DNA of 64,000 bases. It comes from Symsagittifera roscoffensis (lineage: Eukaryota > Xenacoelomorpha > Acoela > Convolutidae). The first letter of the stretch is position 1; every line of letters begins with the position of its first letter. The position numbers and the translations under genes are program-made. The DNA lies in contig NC_087067.1 of NCBI RefSeq assembly GCF_963678635.1, positions 43,065,829-43,129,828 of the forward strand, given 5' to 3'. Positions 12,856 through 26,637 of this stretch are shown in pieces. Below the pieces are notes generated by a model. It saw only the letters and a program-made list of their open reading frames with translations, did not search any database and was not told the origin of the DNA.

Positions 12856-13738
12856 GATATGTTAAAGATTAAAAGTTATTTAGGTCAGAAATTTGAGTCC
12901 AATATGAAATTGAGGCATAGCATAGCTTTCTCAAAACATTGAGTGATTTAAGGTCTTGAAGTCTTATCTGCCTACATGCATTTTTGACATCTGTGAAATA
13001 TCAAAGAATATTTTAAGAAAACTGTAAAGTTGAAGGACCTAAACAAATGTTTACCTAGTAAGGTTTTAAACTAACTTACGATTGATCCGAGCTATCAGAT
13101 TGGATAACGATGTATATGAATCGGACATTTGACAAACAAAGAGTTTAACTTATTTTAGGATAATCAAATTTGAATAGATGTTCACTGAACCCTATAGGCT
13201 TAAATCACAAGGGCATCGATTCTTGTTTAGATCTTAATTCGAAACTAGATTTCGATCTCTAGGGAAAATTGAGCCGAAATTTAGACTATTCAGAAATCTG
13301 TTCGTATAGTTTGAGGTCACCCGACTCCATTGGTACAGTTTTTGGAATAGTTGTCTAGTTTGAGAAAATAAAAATAATAATATTGTTGTCAAAGAACTTT
13401 ATTTGATTAGTCGATCACAGATTATGGTAATCCTAACACGTAGTTTGAAAAGAAAAATTGCAAATCAAATTTTACATTGAAGTATTACGGTTAGTTTTTC
13501 TTTTTGAGAAAGACAGGAACTTCAAATGAACTTTTAACAGTAACCGTTATGAATTACCCTTGTTATCATTTCATTTACTAGTAAGCAATGATTTATTAAC
13601 CAATGAGTGAAAAAAAATTGTTTTAGAATTTCTTCGTGCAAATCATCTAAAATCTGCGAAGCGAATTATCGGCTAAAGTAATAGTTACGCAACGCAGTCT
13701 CTTACATCCGAATTCAATCCAGGAAGAACAGGAAAAGA
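12856..13738. other. upstream region of the zinc-finger gene
   Basis: Probable promoter and 5' UTR territory. A pyrimidine-AG acceptor-like site (TTGTTTTAG) lies at about 13,617-13,625, so the 5' UTR may be spliced or trans-spliced. An in-frame TAG occurs about 60 bases before the chosen ATG. Confidence 0.35.
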
Positions 13739-14054
13739 ATGAAATCTTTCATGGAAAGCAATTGCTCCCGACATGACGTAACAAACGACTCCAAGGTAAC
13801 CACATCATCACTGACAAGCAATTCGGGTCTACTCGGCACGAATAATAACGAGACAACGCCACCCGGTAAAACGACACTCGAAGGAAACTTTAACGATGAA
13901 AAGACAGAAAATCACGTGGTGGTCGAAAATGGAGATCACGTGATTAAATCAGGTCCTGTGGAAAATGACGCAGATGACGATGAACAAATTGATGTGGAGA
14001 ATTCAGATTTGGAAACTTCGTCCGAAGAAGTCAAAAGCCGAAACAAAAAACAAA
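13739..14054 (+). CDS. zinc-finger gene, exon 1 (first coding exon)
   Basis: ATG at 13,739 is the first Met after an in-frame upstream TAG; a second ATG four codons on (13,751) is an alternative. It encodes 105 residues and one base, rich in Ser, Thr, Asn and acidic residues, ending in an acidic stretch (DADDDEQIDVEN) and a basic SRNKKQ. There is no finger. The donor is CAAA|GTAAGA and leaves phase 1, which fits exon 2 exactly (junction codon Thr). Confidence 0.85.
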
Positions 14055-16591
14055 GTAAGATGAACAAACCATTTTTGAAGACTTTTTTTCAGTTCCCGTA
14101 GAACTTAATGCATGTCTTTTGAATTAGAGACTAGAAATTTTGACATGATTAAGAGCGTCACACGGCGTATAGATCTTGTGATCAGAACGTCAGAGATCGC
14201 GTGTGGTGTTTTGACATGAAACATTTCGTATGTTGTCTGCTCTGATTGCAAGTTATCCTAAAAATCATCCCCATAGGAAAAATCTGCTGCTCGGAGCCAC
14301 AATTATTTCCCATTTGAGGTGTACTCACGTGAAGGGCGGCAATTCGCAACAAGGCACTGCAAGTAGAATACCCTTGCTCCGCTGCGCTTACATTTTCACG
14401 CTTTTTTCTGTGTTTTTTTTAGACAATCAGATATGTCATAGGTATTTGGTGCGTTTAATTTAATTTTGGTTGTTTTATTTTTTTTCTCACATTTCTATTA
14501 TCTCTCGAATAATTAGCATATTTTTTATTTTTAAAAAAATGTCCGTTTCAGGGTTTGCCACCATATCTCCTAATTGTTTGTTTATATAAAAAAAGTGTTT
14601 TTTTTTGTTTTTACAAACATTTTTCCTTTTTGATTTAAGTGTTTGGATGAGAAACCAAAAACATTTCCTAAAATAGAACTATCCTTTTCGGGTATTTTTG
14701 TTTTATAGAATTAACGAGACATTAATACACGCCTGCATTATGAAATTTAACTAAAACAGAATAGATTTTGGGTTCACTCAGCGCCACTTTTGCGGTAGTT
14801 TATGAATACAAATATTTATTTCAAAGGTTTCTCCTAAGGTCAGATTTATGAAAAATCTTTTGTTCCTAGTTTGCCTTTAATCGCAGCTTTGATTTCTTGA
14901 GTTTAACCGGCAGTATTAACGTTTACTTTCATATCGATAACTGTTTTATCTTTTGTTGTTACTTTTCGGGGCTTAAGAAAACAACAGTTTTTTACAGTCT
15001 AATTAGGAGATAACTCTAAATAACAAAATATTTCTATTTGAATTTTTTCCACCCTGAGGATATATGTTTCGTAATTTAAGGAAAAATAAATAGGTACTAG
15101 GCGGATCGCTAATAATCATGTCGCCACTGCTTAAACGAATTTTTCAGGCGTGCAATTTTTCTTTTATGAAAACGCCCGCTATCAGTCATTGAAAAAAATC
15201 GGAGGCATAATTCGGCCTGATGGCTTGTTGACAAAGTGTTTGCAATATTTTTCAAATGTTGTTTTAAATATCAAGGAGTAAAAGCGATTTCTTCGGCTCT
15301 CTTCTCCTTCTATGCGTTTAGTATGACTTCATTGGCATACAAGGAATCTCCAATTTGGCGTTTTTAGAGCGTCATTTTTGACGGCAGGTCTACTTTATTC
15401 TGTAGAATAGGCAAAAAACGCAAGTTTTCGAATCAAAACTGAAGAAGAGTGTTAAAGCGAAAAAATAATTGCTGGAGATCATTTTTAGCGTATGTGACAA
15501 AATATGTGATGTGACTTCATATAAACTGAAGGTTAGGTTAGAAACTTCTATCAAACCATATTTTTGTCAAGTTAATACAAATCAAACGTTGATTCAAACT
15601 TAAATTAAATATAAATTATGCTCTCTTCGTTCCTTTTGTCTAGAATTTTAGAATGATGCTTCACTTAATTCGAATCATTTATTTTCAATTATCACATTAG
15701 GAGTCTTAATTATTGAAAAGAAAAATGCACAACCAGCTTATGAAGAGCACTTGGTGTTTGTTGCAATGGTTCTATGCTATTTAGAATATCTGGTGTTTGA
15801 GATTCTTACTAATGTATTTGTCGCTTATTTTATTTTTTCGGTATATGTTTGAGTTTTTGGTATATGTTTTTGGCACAGGTTTTGACAAATCCAGTGGCAC
15901 GTTTGTTATAACAGGTAAAAAACATTAGAAAATAAAGAAAATTTACGTTTATAAAAGTTTCACGCTGTAGTAAACATAGTCTTAGAAGCTAAGTTATAAA
16001 AAATAAATAACCTACCACGTCTATTATATTTTAATACATATTTTTACCTTCACATTCTGGTAAAACGTGCCAAATAGATTTTTGCATGCAAAAAACACAA
16101 TTTATTCTGGTTATTGTTTTAAATCAGTTTCGTAAATTGATAAAGTAAGTTTTCCATCTAAATTTGAACTATTTATTTTTTATCTTGACATACCTATTTC
16201 ACTGAAAAATTTTATGTGCATCAATTGGCATAGCGGTACTGCTTTTAAACTTTTTTGCTGTATTTAACCGTATCTTGGTTATTAAGTAAAAGTTGATTTT
16301 AACTAATTATCTCGTTCAAAATTAGATAAAGTTATTTCAAGACTGGATAAGGCATGCAGGCAACAGGGAGCCCCCGCTATTTCTAATAACTAGCCTTATA
16401 TTTTTCAAGGTCCGCCTTTAAAAAAAATAGTCCCTAAGTTTGTTCTAAGACAATGCTTTAAGATAATGCTTCTACTTTTATGTTATTTTTTGGATAATTT
16501 TAGGAAATTCTATAATAACCTTTAATGAATTTTGTGGGAAATTGCTTAGAATTAGTTAGAACTCATAATTACCGTTTATTATTGCTTTTAG
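14055..16591 (+). other. intron 1
   Basis: Bounded by GTAAGA and TTGCTTTTAG. I see no exon or RNA gene inside. Confidence 0.8.
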
Positions 16592-17790
16592 CTGATAAGA
16601 AAGAAGTTAAAAATGAGCCACTTGGAAAGAGCTCAGAATATGGTTGCGATTGGTGTCACGACACTTTCAAAACAATTGAGCAACTAAAACTCCACGAGCT
16701 GACTTCGTGTCCAGAGTTGCAACAGCCGAGAAACAATCTCTCACCCCCGACTACAGGCAGCGTCCCCTCGACCGAATCAATTTCGAAACTAATCAGTCAA
16801 ATCACAAAGTCACAAGAGAGTCATTTTGCAGCGCCCGACAGTCGTGTTCATACAATTCAAAAACCGCCGCCCGCGAAACCTGATTTTTCAACTTTAACTA
16901 GCATTTCACAGTTTTCCCCATATGGTAACTCCTCTTCGCTTTCGCCGACATCCGCACCCAACTTTGCAGGAGCGACTGCCGAATCTCAACAACTGAAAGA
17001 AGTTTTAGACAGGTTGAGCGCTCGGAGCCGAGAACATCTGTCGCCGAGTGAATCTCTAAATTCGGGAATTTTAACCGAACAACAAAAGTTTCTAATCTAT
17101 CAACATAATCAGCAACGAATAAGACAACAGCACAGCCAGTTTTTAGCGAGCCAACACAGGAACTTCCAGCAAAGCGCTGCCGCTTACATATCGTCACAAA
17201 ACTCAGGAGCTTATCAAGAGTATCTAAAAAGGCTCAGTGCTTCGAATTCTCTTCACGCGTTAAACGAAGCTATTCGCTCTGCCAAAATGGCCAGCAAATC
17301 TACCCCTCCCCCGTTGGAAAAACCAGGAGTGATCGTACCCCCACCCCCTCAGCTTCTGAGACCGACTACTCAAAGCTCAGCCGAGATGTTCAAAGCGTCC
17401 GAGCCACGACAATCATTGCCGGAAACGTCGACACGACCCGCGATGTGTCATATTTGTCGGATTCAGTTCACAGACATTGAGTACTTAGCACGTCACTACA
17501 TAGACAGTCACCCGTCGTTGTTGCCAGGGTTGAGTCCCACAGGTTCCAGCGTGTCACCGGGTCTTCAAGGTATGGGGTTCGGGAGTGGTAGCCAGTTCAG
17601 AAGAATAGCTGGCAGGACTGACTCTGTTATCCAACCCCACCCTTCCAGAGTAGATATTTCCAGCCCACTCTCAAACAACCCCCACTTTCTAGCATTATCT
17701 AATCAAGGGAAGCTAGCGATATCTTCTCTGCCTGTAGACGTCTCATCCGCTCACCGTGAGATGCAACATGCTCGATTACCACCCCCACCT
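16592..17790 (+). CDS. zinc-finger gene, exon 2 (fingers 1 and 2)
   Basis: The acceptor TTGCTTTTAG is followed by an open frame to the donor CACCT|GTAAGT. Near its start lies CDWCHDTF followed by LKLHELTSC, a finger whose last ligand is Cys (C2HC). A linker of about 230 residues rich in Ser, Gln, Pro and Ala follows, then CHICRIQF with ARHYIDSH, a C2H2 finger. The C-terminal part is Gly/Ser/Pro-rich and ends in a run of Pro. Codon use is clearly richer in G+C than the surrounding intron. It ends in phase 0. Confidence 0.9.
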
Positions 17791-20700
17791 GTAAGTATAT
17801 TTTATATCATTTTGCTTAGCGGAAGAGTGGGGGGGGGGATTTTTTAACTGGGGGCTTGATATATAGTGAACTAGCAATCACATCCTATAGTACAGAACAT
17901 CTGATACATTCTATTAACATGCTTCGGCATTTAAAAGATTTTTGTTCAAATAATAACTGAGACTCTTGACTTCTTTTTTGGCTGCTAATTTTGTTTCAAC
18001 ATCAACTTTGTTGTGATTGAGACTAATTTACCTTAACTGAAGAAAAAAGAAAATTGAAGAGTTTGGCAATTAGGGGAAAACTTGGTTTTTATTTTAGTTT
18101 TTCTTTGAAAAACTGCTAATTGCCAATTTTCTCAAATTGGAAAAATTACTGAGCTTTCTCTCAAATGAATGAGTTTTTCTTGATTTTTTATATTTTAACT
18201 GTCGAAAAAAATTGTAATGTCGAATTTATTAAAAGTTTGCGTGACATTTTTTATTTTTCTAAAATCAAATCAATCCTGAAATTTATGCTTTTTTCAAATA
18301 GTTGCACCAAATGGAGAAAAAAATTTCAGACTTTTTCTCAATTGAACTTTTGGCGCAATAAATTTCTTTGATGTCTGATTTTCAAAAAAGGGGCAACGCC
18401 TCTCGCATTCAAGATGAAACAAATTTGATGATCCTTAAAAGGAAATCACCCTTTGTCTTACGTTTTAATAGGCAATTTATAAAGATTGAACTGCTAAATA
18501 TTAATCCCTATCAAATTAACTTTTCATAACTGCTCTATGAAGCTTCCGCTAGAGCTTCTAAAACTCAATTGTTGAGAGATTAGCTGCGCTCCTAAACACC
18601 AAATCCCAAATCTGAAAAGCGCAAAAAATCATCAATAATTCATTTAGTGTTTCTCAATCAAGTTGAAATTTAGAATTCGCCTGTTTAAAATTGGATACTT
18701 GAGCGCTTAAAAATCGATTCATATACTCCTAAGTATTGTTTGTTTCAGCGGCTGCTGAATTTTTTAAAAACGGAAGATCTTTGTTTCGCTTTTCACAGAT
18801 CGAACGTGCCTATAGGTCATCGAACTTTCTATAAATTATGGAGTAACTTGAATTTTAGGAGCACACACAAGCTGAGTTTCTCAAACAACATTAATTTTGT
18901 GTGCCAGGATGCAAAAAAAATTGACAGTTAGAAAAAACGTTTAAGAGTTTATTGTTGTTTTTAAATGGTAAATTTCCAGTTTCTCAGGATCTTTTTTAAA
19001 TATAAGTGATGCAGATTCAAAATAAAGTGACTATTTGACTGTTGCGTATTCTTCATCATTCATTTGTGAACAATAAAATCATTTCACATTTCGATGGTTT
19101 TGTCACAAATTTTCGTTTCAAAAGAATGCTTACTGTATTTAGGATTGCGCACTAAAACGCCTATAAAAACGTGTTTCAATTAAAATAAACAAATCTTGAT
19201 ATTAAAATGACATTTTTATGCTAATCCGGTGTCACATTTTAGGGCCATCAGTTTTGGGGTGTTACAGAAAGCATTACAATTGTTAATGTCTTTCCGTTGT
19301 CAACCCAAATTGCGTAACATTTGAGAGTGATTTAAAAGGCAATAACTCAAGCTTGTTATACTCATAATATGGCATTAATGTTTAGTGTTTAATTAATATT
19401 TTTCTTAGCAGTTCAATAAAGCACCTGTTGTTTGTTCATTGAAACTCATCATTAGTATAATTTTAACTAAATCTCAAAAAATAGTGACTTTTGACCTCAA
19501 CTGAAAAACTTTGGGATTGAAAATTGACAAGATCAAGATTTTGGAAGTTTTTTTTGGTGTTTAGCAAATATGAAAAATGCCTTTTTCTCTAGAGTGCCCT
19601 ATGAAAAAACGGTTACTTCGTGTGTAAAATTTTGCCGGGAGTAAAAGCACTGCAGTTGCCATGAATATTCTTCAGTTTTTCGAAAGTTAAAACAACATGT
19701 GGCCGAATTGATGTAGAGACATTTTAACGCGATTTCAAGCATCTCAAAGAAGGCTCGTAATAGATCAAGTTTTCACCATTTTTAAGACTTTTAAATTATA
19801 ATTAAAACTTTTTAAATAAGCTGAGAAAAACGGGTTCAAATATTGCTGCTTCTGAGACTTATGTACAGCGAAGAATGAAAAAAACCGAGGCGCACTTAAT
19901 GGTCCAAATACTCTATTGTTTTTCTAACATTTTTTTGTTATCTTAAATTCAATAAAAACCATGATTCATAAAAATCAATAAAAATTGTTCTGAAAAGCAA
20001 AAAAAAACAGTTTTCTTCAAAACTGATAAATTTCGAAACCTCTTAGTTTAAATCAGTTAACAATTAAAAAAGTTCCGATACGATACATCTCTTGTTTGCT
20101 ATATTAAGTATTTTTAGAGAAAAAAATCTGAAGCTTTAATTACCTCACTTTATGGTCAAAACAAGAATATTTTTGTTCAATTTGTGGTTTTCTGGTATTT
20201 CTTTTAAACTATTTTATTCCAAATTACTTCATCCGCCTAGATTAAATGTTTTGACATTTTTCGAAACTTTCGATATGAGTCGCGGATTGTTGACCCACTT
20301 AGCTCGTGTTAAGTTTGCGAACCTTTTTGCAAATAGACTTAGTAATTGTTGTATCTTTAATTTGGATTAAGGTCCCCGTTTATAGTTTGAGATTAGGGCT
20401 TTTTATGTCAGCTTATGGACTTTGTGAGCAAACAAATCGAAAGCAAGTTTTGGTTTTTTCTCAAAGGTCAACGACCGACAGTTTACTCTGTTTAATCGAT
20501 TCAATCGAGCTACATTTAATTTTGATAGTTTTATGTAGCTGCGTGATAGTTTTTGTATTATTATTTACTGTATATTTATGCATGAGTGTTTTTGAAAGTA
20601 AAAATGCCTAATTTTTCTACTAGGTGCGTAAGTTTTTTGACCGTATTAATAAAACAAATGACACATTGATAGAAAATTGATTCAAAACTAGCTCAATTTA

Positions 20701-22168
20701 AAATTTGAGCTGAAACTATGATAGTTTGACTTATAAAGCTTCGTAGCTGTCAACCTTCGAAACTTAAACTGAAGTCTTGAATTACTCTTTCAAAAGTACA
20801 ATTTTAATGAACAAGTCTCTGGAAATTTAGTTTTTGATTTAAAATTGCAAATAACTTTGTCCTAATCACAATTACTTTTAAAAAAGTTCAGCAGTTTTGA
20901 TTTGCGTAGCTCGAAAAAAAATTGATGACTTCGGTAATCAATTTCAGATTTATTTTTAAATATTTGAAGAAACGGGTAAAAACGAGTTTTTTTAAATTTC
21001 ATTCCGATTTGACGTCGAAAAGCCCCTCGTTTCTGCTTTGGTTGAGAGTGACAGGTTAAAAAAGTGTTCATCAGCTCAATTTCAGATGAGCTGATAGTGA
21101 AAAATGGGAGAAAAGAGGTGCTTCTAGCAGACATTCCGTCCCGTGTCACCTCTCGAAGGAGGGGAAATTGGGGGTGATTGAAACAAAAACAATTTAGCGC
21201 TCGCAATCTAGTCTGTTTATAAGAGCTTGTCACTATTTATTTTAATAATTTTCAATGAAGGCAAAGTGAGGCACCCTTTAGAATGTGCCTGAAAAACTCT
21301 TATTAGAATTTTAAGTGCCGAATTTTAATCAGTTTTTTTTTTTCAAATGTTAGCTAATCGAATTTTCTGATGATTTCTTCAACTCCATTTATTGATGCAT
21401 TTCTTCCCAGATGATCCCATGAGATAAAACTGGAGTCAAAAAATTTAACTAAAAATGAGGTTTTAAACCAAATTAACTAAATTTTTGCTTATCTTTTTTC
21501 CAAGCAGATATTCTGTCGCCTTTTTTGTCTATCTGGAAAATTTAATTGCCCATTTCGAGATTATTTGGGTCCTAATTTGGCACCAACTCTCCTTAGTTTT
21601 TCAAAAAATAATTTGATTTCATTAATTTTGAGCCACTTTCAATTCAAACAGGGGGCTTCAATTGATAAAAGTTTTGCCTAACCACCCCTTATTTGATACT
21701 TAATCGCCTATTTTACCCATCTGAGTCAATTTAATCAGCCCATAGCTTTTCACTAAATTAGAGAAAGTACTAAATTTGCACTTGATAACAGTGCTTTTTA
21801 ACTGATAATGATTACCTGTGAGAATTGAACGAGCTCACAAGTGAAGAAATCATCAAAATTAAGAGTCTTTGAGGAACCATTGAAAAGTTAAATTTATATT
21901 TGTGGCGCCAGCTTGTTTGAACCAGACAATAATTGAACCAAATTTGGTTAAAACAAAAAAAAACTCTTTTAAAAACCAAATCAGAGAAATAGCTAACTTA
22001 GGAAAATATGCATCGAATCATAATAGAAAAACAAAAAGTTTTCAAAGTCCGTTCTATATTTTAACTTGAGCTCTTGCTATTGACAGTGAATTACGTATAG
22101 AAAGATTTTTGAAATAAAAGGTCAGAAATGAAGTTGAGGGCGAAAATAAATAATTTGTTTGTTTTCAG
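17791..22168 (+). other. intron 2 (4.4 kb)
   Basis: Bounded by GTAAGT and TTGTTTTCAG. A G-run lies at about 17,829-17,837. A 101-codon hydrophobic open frame at 20,306-20,611 has no recognisable domain and I do not call it a gene. Confidence 0.8.
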
Positions 22169-22484
22169 TTCTTCACGTCCCCGACTAGTGCACTAAATGA
22201 GTCACTCATTCGTCAACACCAGCAGCAGCAGTCACTACAAAGCAGCAAACTCAGTTCAGAAGGGGTGGGGGGACAAGGCCTGGTCACACCTCCCGGTAGC
22301 ACTACTTTGTTGCCGTCACCCCCAACCCACCCCCAGAACCCATTCCAGTCTCTAACGCACCCCCACCAATCACATCGAGGCGCAGGGGTACCTCACTCAT
22401 TGCTCGAAGGAGTGCAACACGCGGGTGGGTTGTTGCCGACGGCGACTGGCAATCCGACAGGGGTGGTTGGGACAGGACAGTTCC
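22169..22484 (+). CDS. zinc-finger gene, exon 3 (Gln/His/Pro/Gly linker)
   Basis: Phase 0 after TTTTCAG, 105 codons plus one base, donor TTCC|GTAAGT. It starts FFTSPTSALNESL and has a short Gln run after IRQH, then Pro, His and Gly-rich low-complexity sequence. There is no finger. This is a flexible linker between the N-terminal pair and the central finger cluster. Confidence 0.85.
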
Positions 22485-23151
22485 GTAAGTTCAACAATCA
22501 TCATAGTTTAAAGCTATGATTTATAACATCAAAGCTCTTTTTCCAACATCAAATTTTTCTAACATCAAATTGATAACATCAAAGCTCAGATAACATCAAC
22601 ATGGTTGGTCTTCTTAGTCAACCTTGTAAAATCACTCGTTACACCATAAAATTGATGAACATGCCAGGTGAGTGGAGAGCCTAAAATTTTTGTTCAACTC
22701 TCAACTAAACAGTTACGATGATATAATGTAACTGAAACTTCAACAATAACCAGAATAACTGGTTACAAATAGCACAGAATTGTCCCACTACGCGAAATTT
22801 TTATAACAAAATATAAAAATATGAAGCAAATTTGAAAAAAAAGAAAAATTTACAATTTTTTGTTTTCGTTTTTTTTTTTTGAACGGAACATTCTGTGCTG
22901 CTCGAACAGCAAGCGGCTATTCTTTTTTAAGTATAGCCTGAATTAAAAAAAACAGAAATTTATTGCGATGAAGAATATTTGGCTAGTTGATGGCTTATTT
23001 GGATTTTACAAGTTGTGTTCGTACAAGATGGGACTAGCGTAAAAGCTAAATTAATTTTTTAAACTATTTTTTAAATAGTTGTCTGATAATTTTTTTCATT
23101 TGCTAAATTTTTTGAATTATTTTTCAAAAATTACAGTTTTTTTTGTTTCAG
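22485..23151 (+). other. intron 3 with repeat family R, copy c
   Basis: Bounded by GTAAGT and TTTGTTTCAG. It carries a minus-orientation copy of repeat family R at 22,878-22,935 (GGAACATTCTGTGCTGCTCG). Confidence 0.8.
22878..22935 (-). repeat. dispersed repeat family R, copy c
   Basis: The complement reads AGAATAGCCGCTTGCTGTTC then GAGCAGCACAGAATGTTCCG, matching the cores at 2.5, 8.5 and 30.6 kb. Confidence 0.55.
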
Positions 23152-23498
23152 TTCCGCCTCTTCTCGGCTCGCGGGGAGAACTGACACTCGGGCCCGACGA
23201 GCGAATAATCACGTGCGGCGTCGGACCCGACATGTTTCTACTATACAGGTGCGAAAGCTGCGAGTACACCACCACAAATGTTCACGCTCTGCAAATACAC
23301 CAGAAAAGTCACCTCTATTCGCACATATCGTGCAAAATATGTCACGCTACCTTCGTGAACCGAGACATGCTTGAAGAGCACATGAAGACGCACAAAGTGG
23401 GACCTGACTTCATCTGTGACATTTGCGGAACTGGCTTGAGAACCTTGCAGAAGATCGTACAACATAGACGAACCCATACTGGCGAAAAACCATTCAAA
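23152..23498 (+). CDS. zinc-finger gene, exon 4 (fingers 3-5)
   Basis: The junction codon is completed by two bases of this exon (Leu). Three regular C2H2 fingers follow: YRCESCEY...HQKSH, ISCKICHA...HMKTH and FICDICGT...HRRTH, then the linker TGEKPFK directly before the donor CAAA|GTAAAA at 23,499. The intron falls exactly between a finger linker and the first Cys of finger 6. It ends in phase 0. Confidence 0.93.
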
Positions 23499-24837
23499 GT
23501 AAAAACGATTCTTCAAAAAAAATTAAATAAAAACTTAAGAATATTTTTCGCAAACGGATTTGTCGACCCCCTCTGAAGTTTTTGTGTGCCACTAATAAAA
23601 AAAACGGGAACAAAATTTTGAGCTCGAACAAAAACTGTAACATCAACACAGCTCCAAAAATTCCTGCAAAAATTGAGCAAAACAGACATTGTGTAGCTAT
23701 GCACAGAACATCGCCTTTTTTACACCTGCTTAAGAGAATTTAGAAAACATTCATTTTTTTTAATCAGATATGATATGAAATTTTATATGGAACAGTTGAA
23801 ATAAATTTTATGAAATTATTAAAAAGTTTTCGATGTATCTATTGTTAACACTTTGCTTAGTTTGGAAGTCTGAGAGTATATAGCCTATTGTTCGAAGGAT
23901 TAGCGTGTTTTCAGATGTTTATTGAAAAAATCCTCATAATCATGCTAATTTTCCTTCGTCCAATAACGGACTCGGTATCTCGAATTTCAACTTCACAAAG
24001 TAGTTAGCTCACCTTTAATCCAACTTTTGTTTCAATTTGCCTCTTTCTTTTGTTTTTTTTTCTGTCGCCATTTTGAAAAAAAAAATCTTTACTTTGAGAG
24101 CTCATTATATCTAAACTATCCAGGAGTGAATTGTTTTGCAAGCTCACACAGAGATCAAATATTTTCAATAACCACTCATTAATGACGGCGAAACAACCTA
24201 CAAAATAAAGTAGAAAAAATTGAAAAATACAATTTTCTTCATGTTCAAAAACAGTAATCGAGTCAATTTCCACTGATGAAAACCTTGTTGAATTCTTGAG
24301 TTTTTTCAATCGCTACCTGTTGGCGCTTCGGTGTCTGAGATGAAAAAATTACAAAACACTATCTTAGGAAAACACCATAGAACTCCACCTTAAAAGCAAA
24401 AAAAAATGAGAAAAAGGATGGGAATTTAAGTTATTTTCACTCCTCGATGCGAAAAAGTGTCGATAAGGAAAGCTTTGTTGAGAACATGCGTTAATTAGGA
24501 CTGAATTGGAATTGATAAATTGAGATTGGGGTTAAAATTATTGTTTTTTATAGCTTGATGTTTTTTCTATCAAGTATTTAGGCGTTGAATAGTGTCTAGT
24601 TTTTAAAAAGTATCGCTTCTGATAATTTATTTTGTTGATAGTGTATCAAAAACCGCGTTAGATGCACGCAATTAGCATCCATTTAATGTTCCAGTCATCA
24701 TATATAATCAAAAATAAACTTTTCTAATTTTGAATTTTCTACGAGAAGAAACTTTCATTAGGGTTTAAACGCTTAAAATTTGCGTCTGAAAGCTCTCTTG
24801 ATGCTTTTAATACTAAGGCATCAGGGCAGAATCGGGG

Positions 24838-24881
<44 letters not shown>

Positions 24882-25003
24882 AGGGGGGGGGCTTGCCTAA
24901 TTATCTGTGAATAATTCGATGCCAAATTTGTTATGGGGCGAGTATACTATGTATTTATACGTCATAACTTTGATTTTAAGTTATAAGTAGTCCCTATTTT
25001 TAG
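23499..25003 (+). other. intron 4 with (GT)n microsatellite
   Basis: Bounded by GTAAAA and CTATTTTTAG. It holds about 19 GT units at 24,841-24,879 followed by a G-rich stretch. Confidence 0.8.
24841..24879. repeat. (GT)n microsatellite
   Basis: Uninterrupted GT dinucleotide run followed by GGGAGGGGGGGG. Confidence 0.95.
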
Positions 25004-25169
25004 TGTGAGAAGTGCGACTACAGATGCAGTCGGAAGGACAATCTGAAACTGCACTTCAAGCGACATTTGGAGAAGCAGTTCTTCTGCAGAATCTGCAGGT
25101 ACGGGGCAGGAGACATGAAGGATCTGCAGAAGCACTACATTAAGAAACACAATCGCGAAATGCCAGAAG
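25004..25169 (+). CDS. zinc-finger gene, exon 5 (fingers 6 and 7)
   Basis: Starts with the first Cys of finger 6, CEKCDYRC...HFKRH, so that exons 4 and 5 together give the canonical TGEKPFK-C junction. Finger 7 is FFCRICRY...HYIKKH. It ends NREMPE with one base over (phase 1), donor GAAG|GTAAGC. Confidence 0.93.
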
Positions 25170-26637
25170 GTAAGCAGAACAACTTATACACTGTCATTCA
25201 ATCCCCCCCCCACCACCACGCGCGCGCAAAAAAAGCATACTTAAAAAATATTTTTTTTTTCGTTTATTTTTTGCAAAAATAACAGCTTTTATTGTTTCCC
25301 GTTCCATGCGACTGCCTATAGTCATCAACTACAGCAAATTGTCTTTTTTTAAAATTTCATGACCTTTCTTGAGGCCAGCCAATTTGGCTTTTCGTGGCAT
25401 GCGCGGGAAGTTTGTCGAACTTTTTTTAGGTCAACCAAATTCATTTTTTGAGGTTTCACAAACTTCAGCCAAATTTCCTCAGGCGCCGCAGGCAAATTTT
25501 AAAAAAGCCAGGGTCAAAATGACCTTTCTACGTACTTTTTGGAAGGTTTTGATCTATAAATTGCACTCACGCCTCAAAATCAGTACATATTGTCGTCGAA
25601 AAATTAGAAAAAGTTCCTTAAGAAAATTTCAGGGTCGATCGGCCGAAAACTGATGTCATAAAATAGCTCCTAAGGGTGGATCAAAATTGTAGTAAGGGCG
25701 GTCACCTCTAAAATGTCACTAATTAAGTACATTTTCAGCTAGAACAGAACAGCTGATAGTGCGGGTCAAGAATACCGTGCTTAAGTAATTACATAGGCTT
25801 TGCTTCATCGCGAGAGTGTCTGTTCGAACTCACCCGTGATCAAATTATCTTAAGAATTCTTACGCACTTGCGAGCCAAAATTCTTTTCTACTTCACACTA
25901 ATTAAGAAAATTTTATACCGTCTGGCTTTTTTTAATGCTAAATCTTGATCGATCGCATTCATAGTAGACTTCAGACTTGCGAAAGTTAAACGATCAAAAA
26001 AGGATTATTTTATACTAATGGTGCTTGAATGCAACTATTTGATACATTAAGTCTTAAGTGAAGTGGTAAAAAGATTAAAAAGATGCTTCCAAAGTTTGTA
26101 ATGTAACAAGTTAGTTGTTTTTCCTCACCAAGCTCAAAATGAGACATTCAAATTGATAACTCTCAGCCCAAAAATTCCCTAAATGTTTGCTGCCTTATTT
26201 GCTCTGATTAAAATTTGAGCAAATTTTTGTAGGTTTTCTTTTTTCATTCGATGTTTTGCGGAATAGGAGGCAAAAATGGCGTGATGTAATTCTGACGAAC
26301 AGCGCACAACCGCGACTGCTGTTAAAGCTTGTATGATGGTAAATTTTCTCAAGCATAGTCGTCTCAGAACCAAATAGTGATCCCGATGTCCATAGACCTT
26401 GATCATAGGGATCTATTTTTGTTGTCGATAAATTGTCCTAAATGCCCATTCAGGACTATTTCAGGACTGTTCAAATTTTAAAAACCCTCTATGGTACACT
26501 GTAGCATATAAAATCAGTCGCACTGCTTCAAGAATAATTTAAAAAATTTTTAATAATTTAAATGTATCATTAACTTATTCTGGGAAATATCAGTACAAAA
26601 ATGCGATTCGCTGGTAATAATCGCACTGTATTTTTAG
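25170..26637 (+). other. intron 5 with MITE copy 3
   Basis: Bounded by GTAAGC and GTATTTTTAG. It begins with a C-rich and CAC-rich stretch (25,203-25,228) and contains a diverged MITE copy at about 25,375-25,690. Confidence 0.75.
25375..25690 (-). mobile_element. hAT-like MITE, copy 3 (diverged)
   Basis: Shares with copy 1, in the same orientation, the segments 'tttaggtc-accaaatt', 'gcgccgcaggc-aattt' and 'gtcataaaatag'. The terminal repeats are not recognisable. It is older or more decayed than copies 1 and 2. Confidence 0.5.

Noticed and set aside
20306..20611. 101-codon hydrophobic open frame in intron 2
   Set aside because: No domain, AT-rich composition, inside an intron with good borders; likely chance.
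24841..24879. GT repeat as a regulatory element
   Set aside because: Ordinary microsatellite; nothing in the sequence ties it to splicing or expression.
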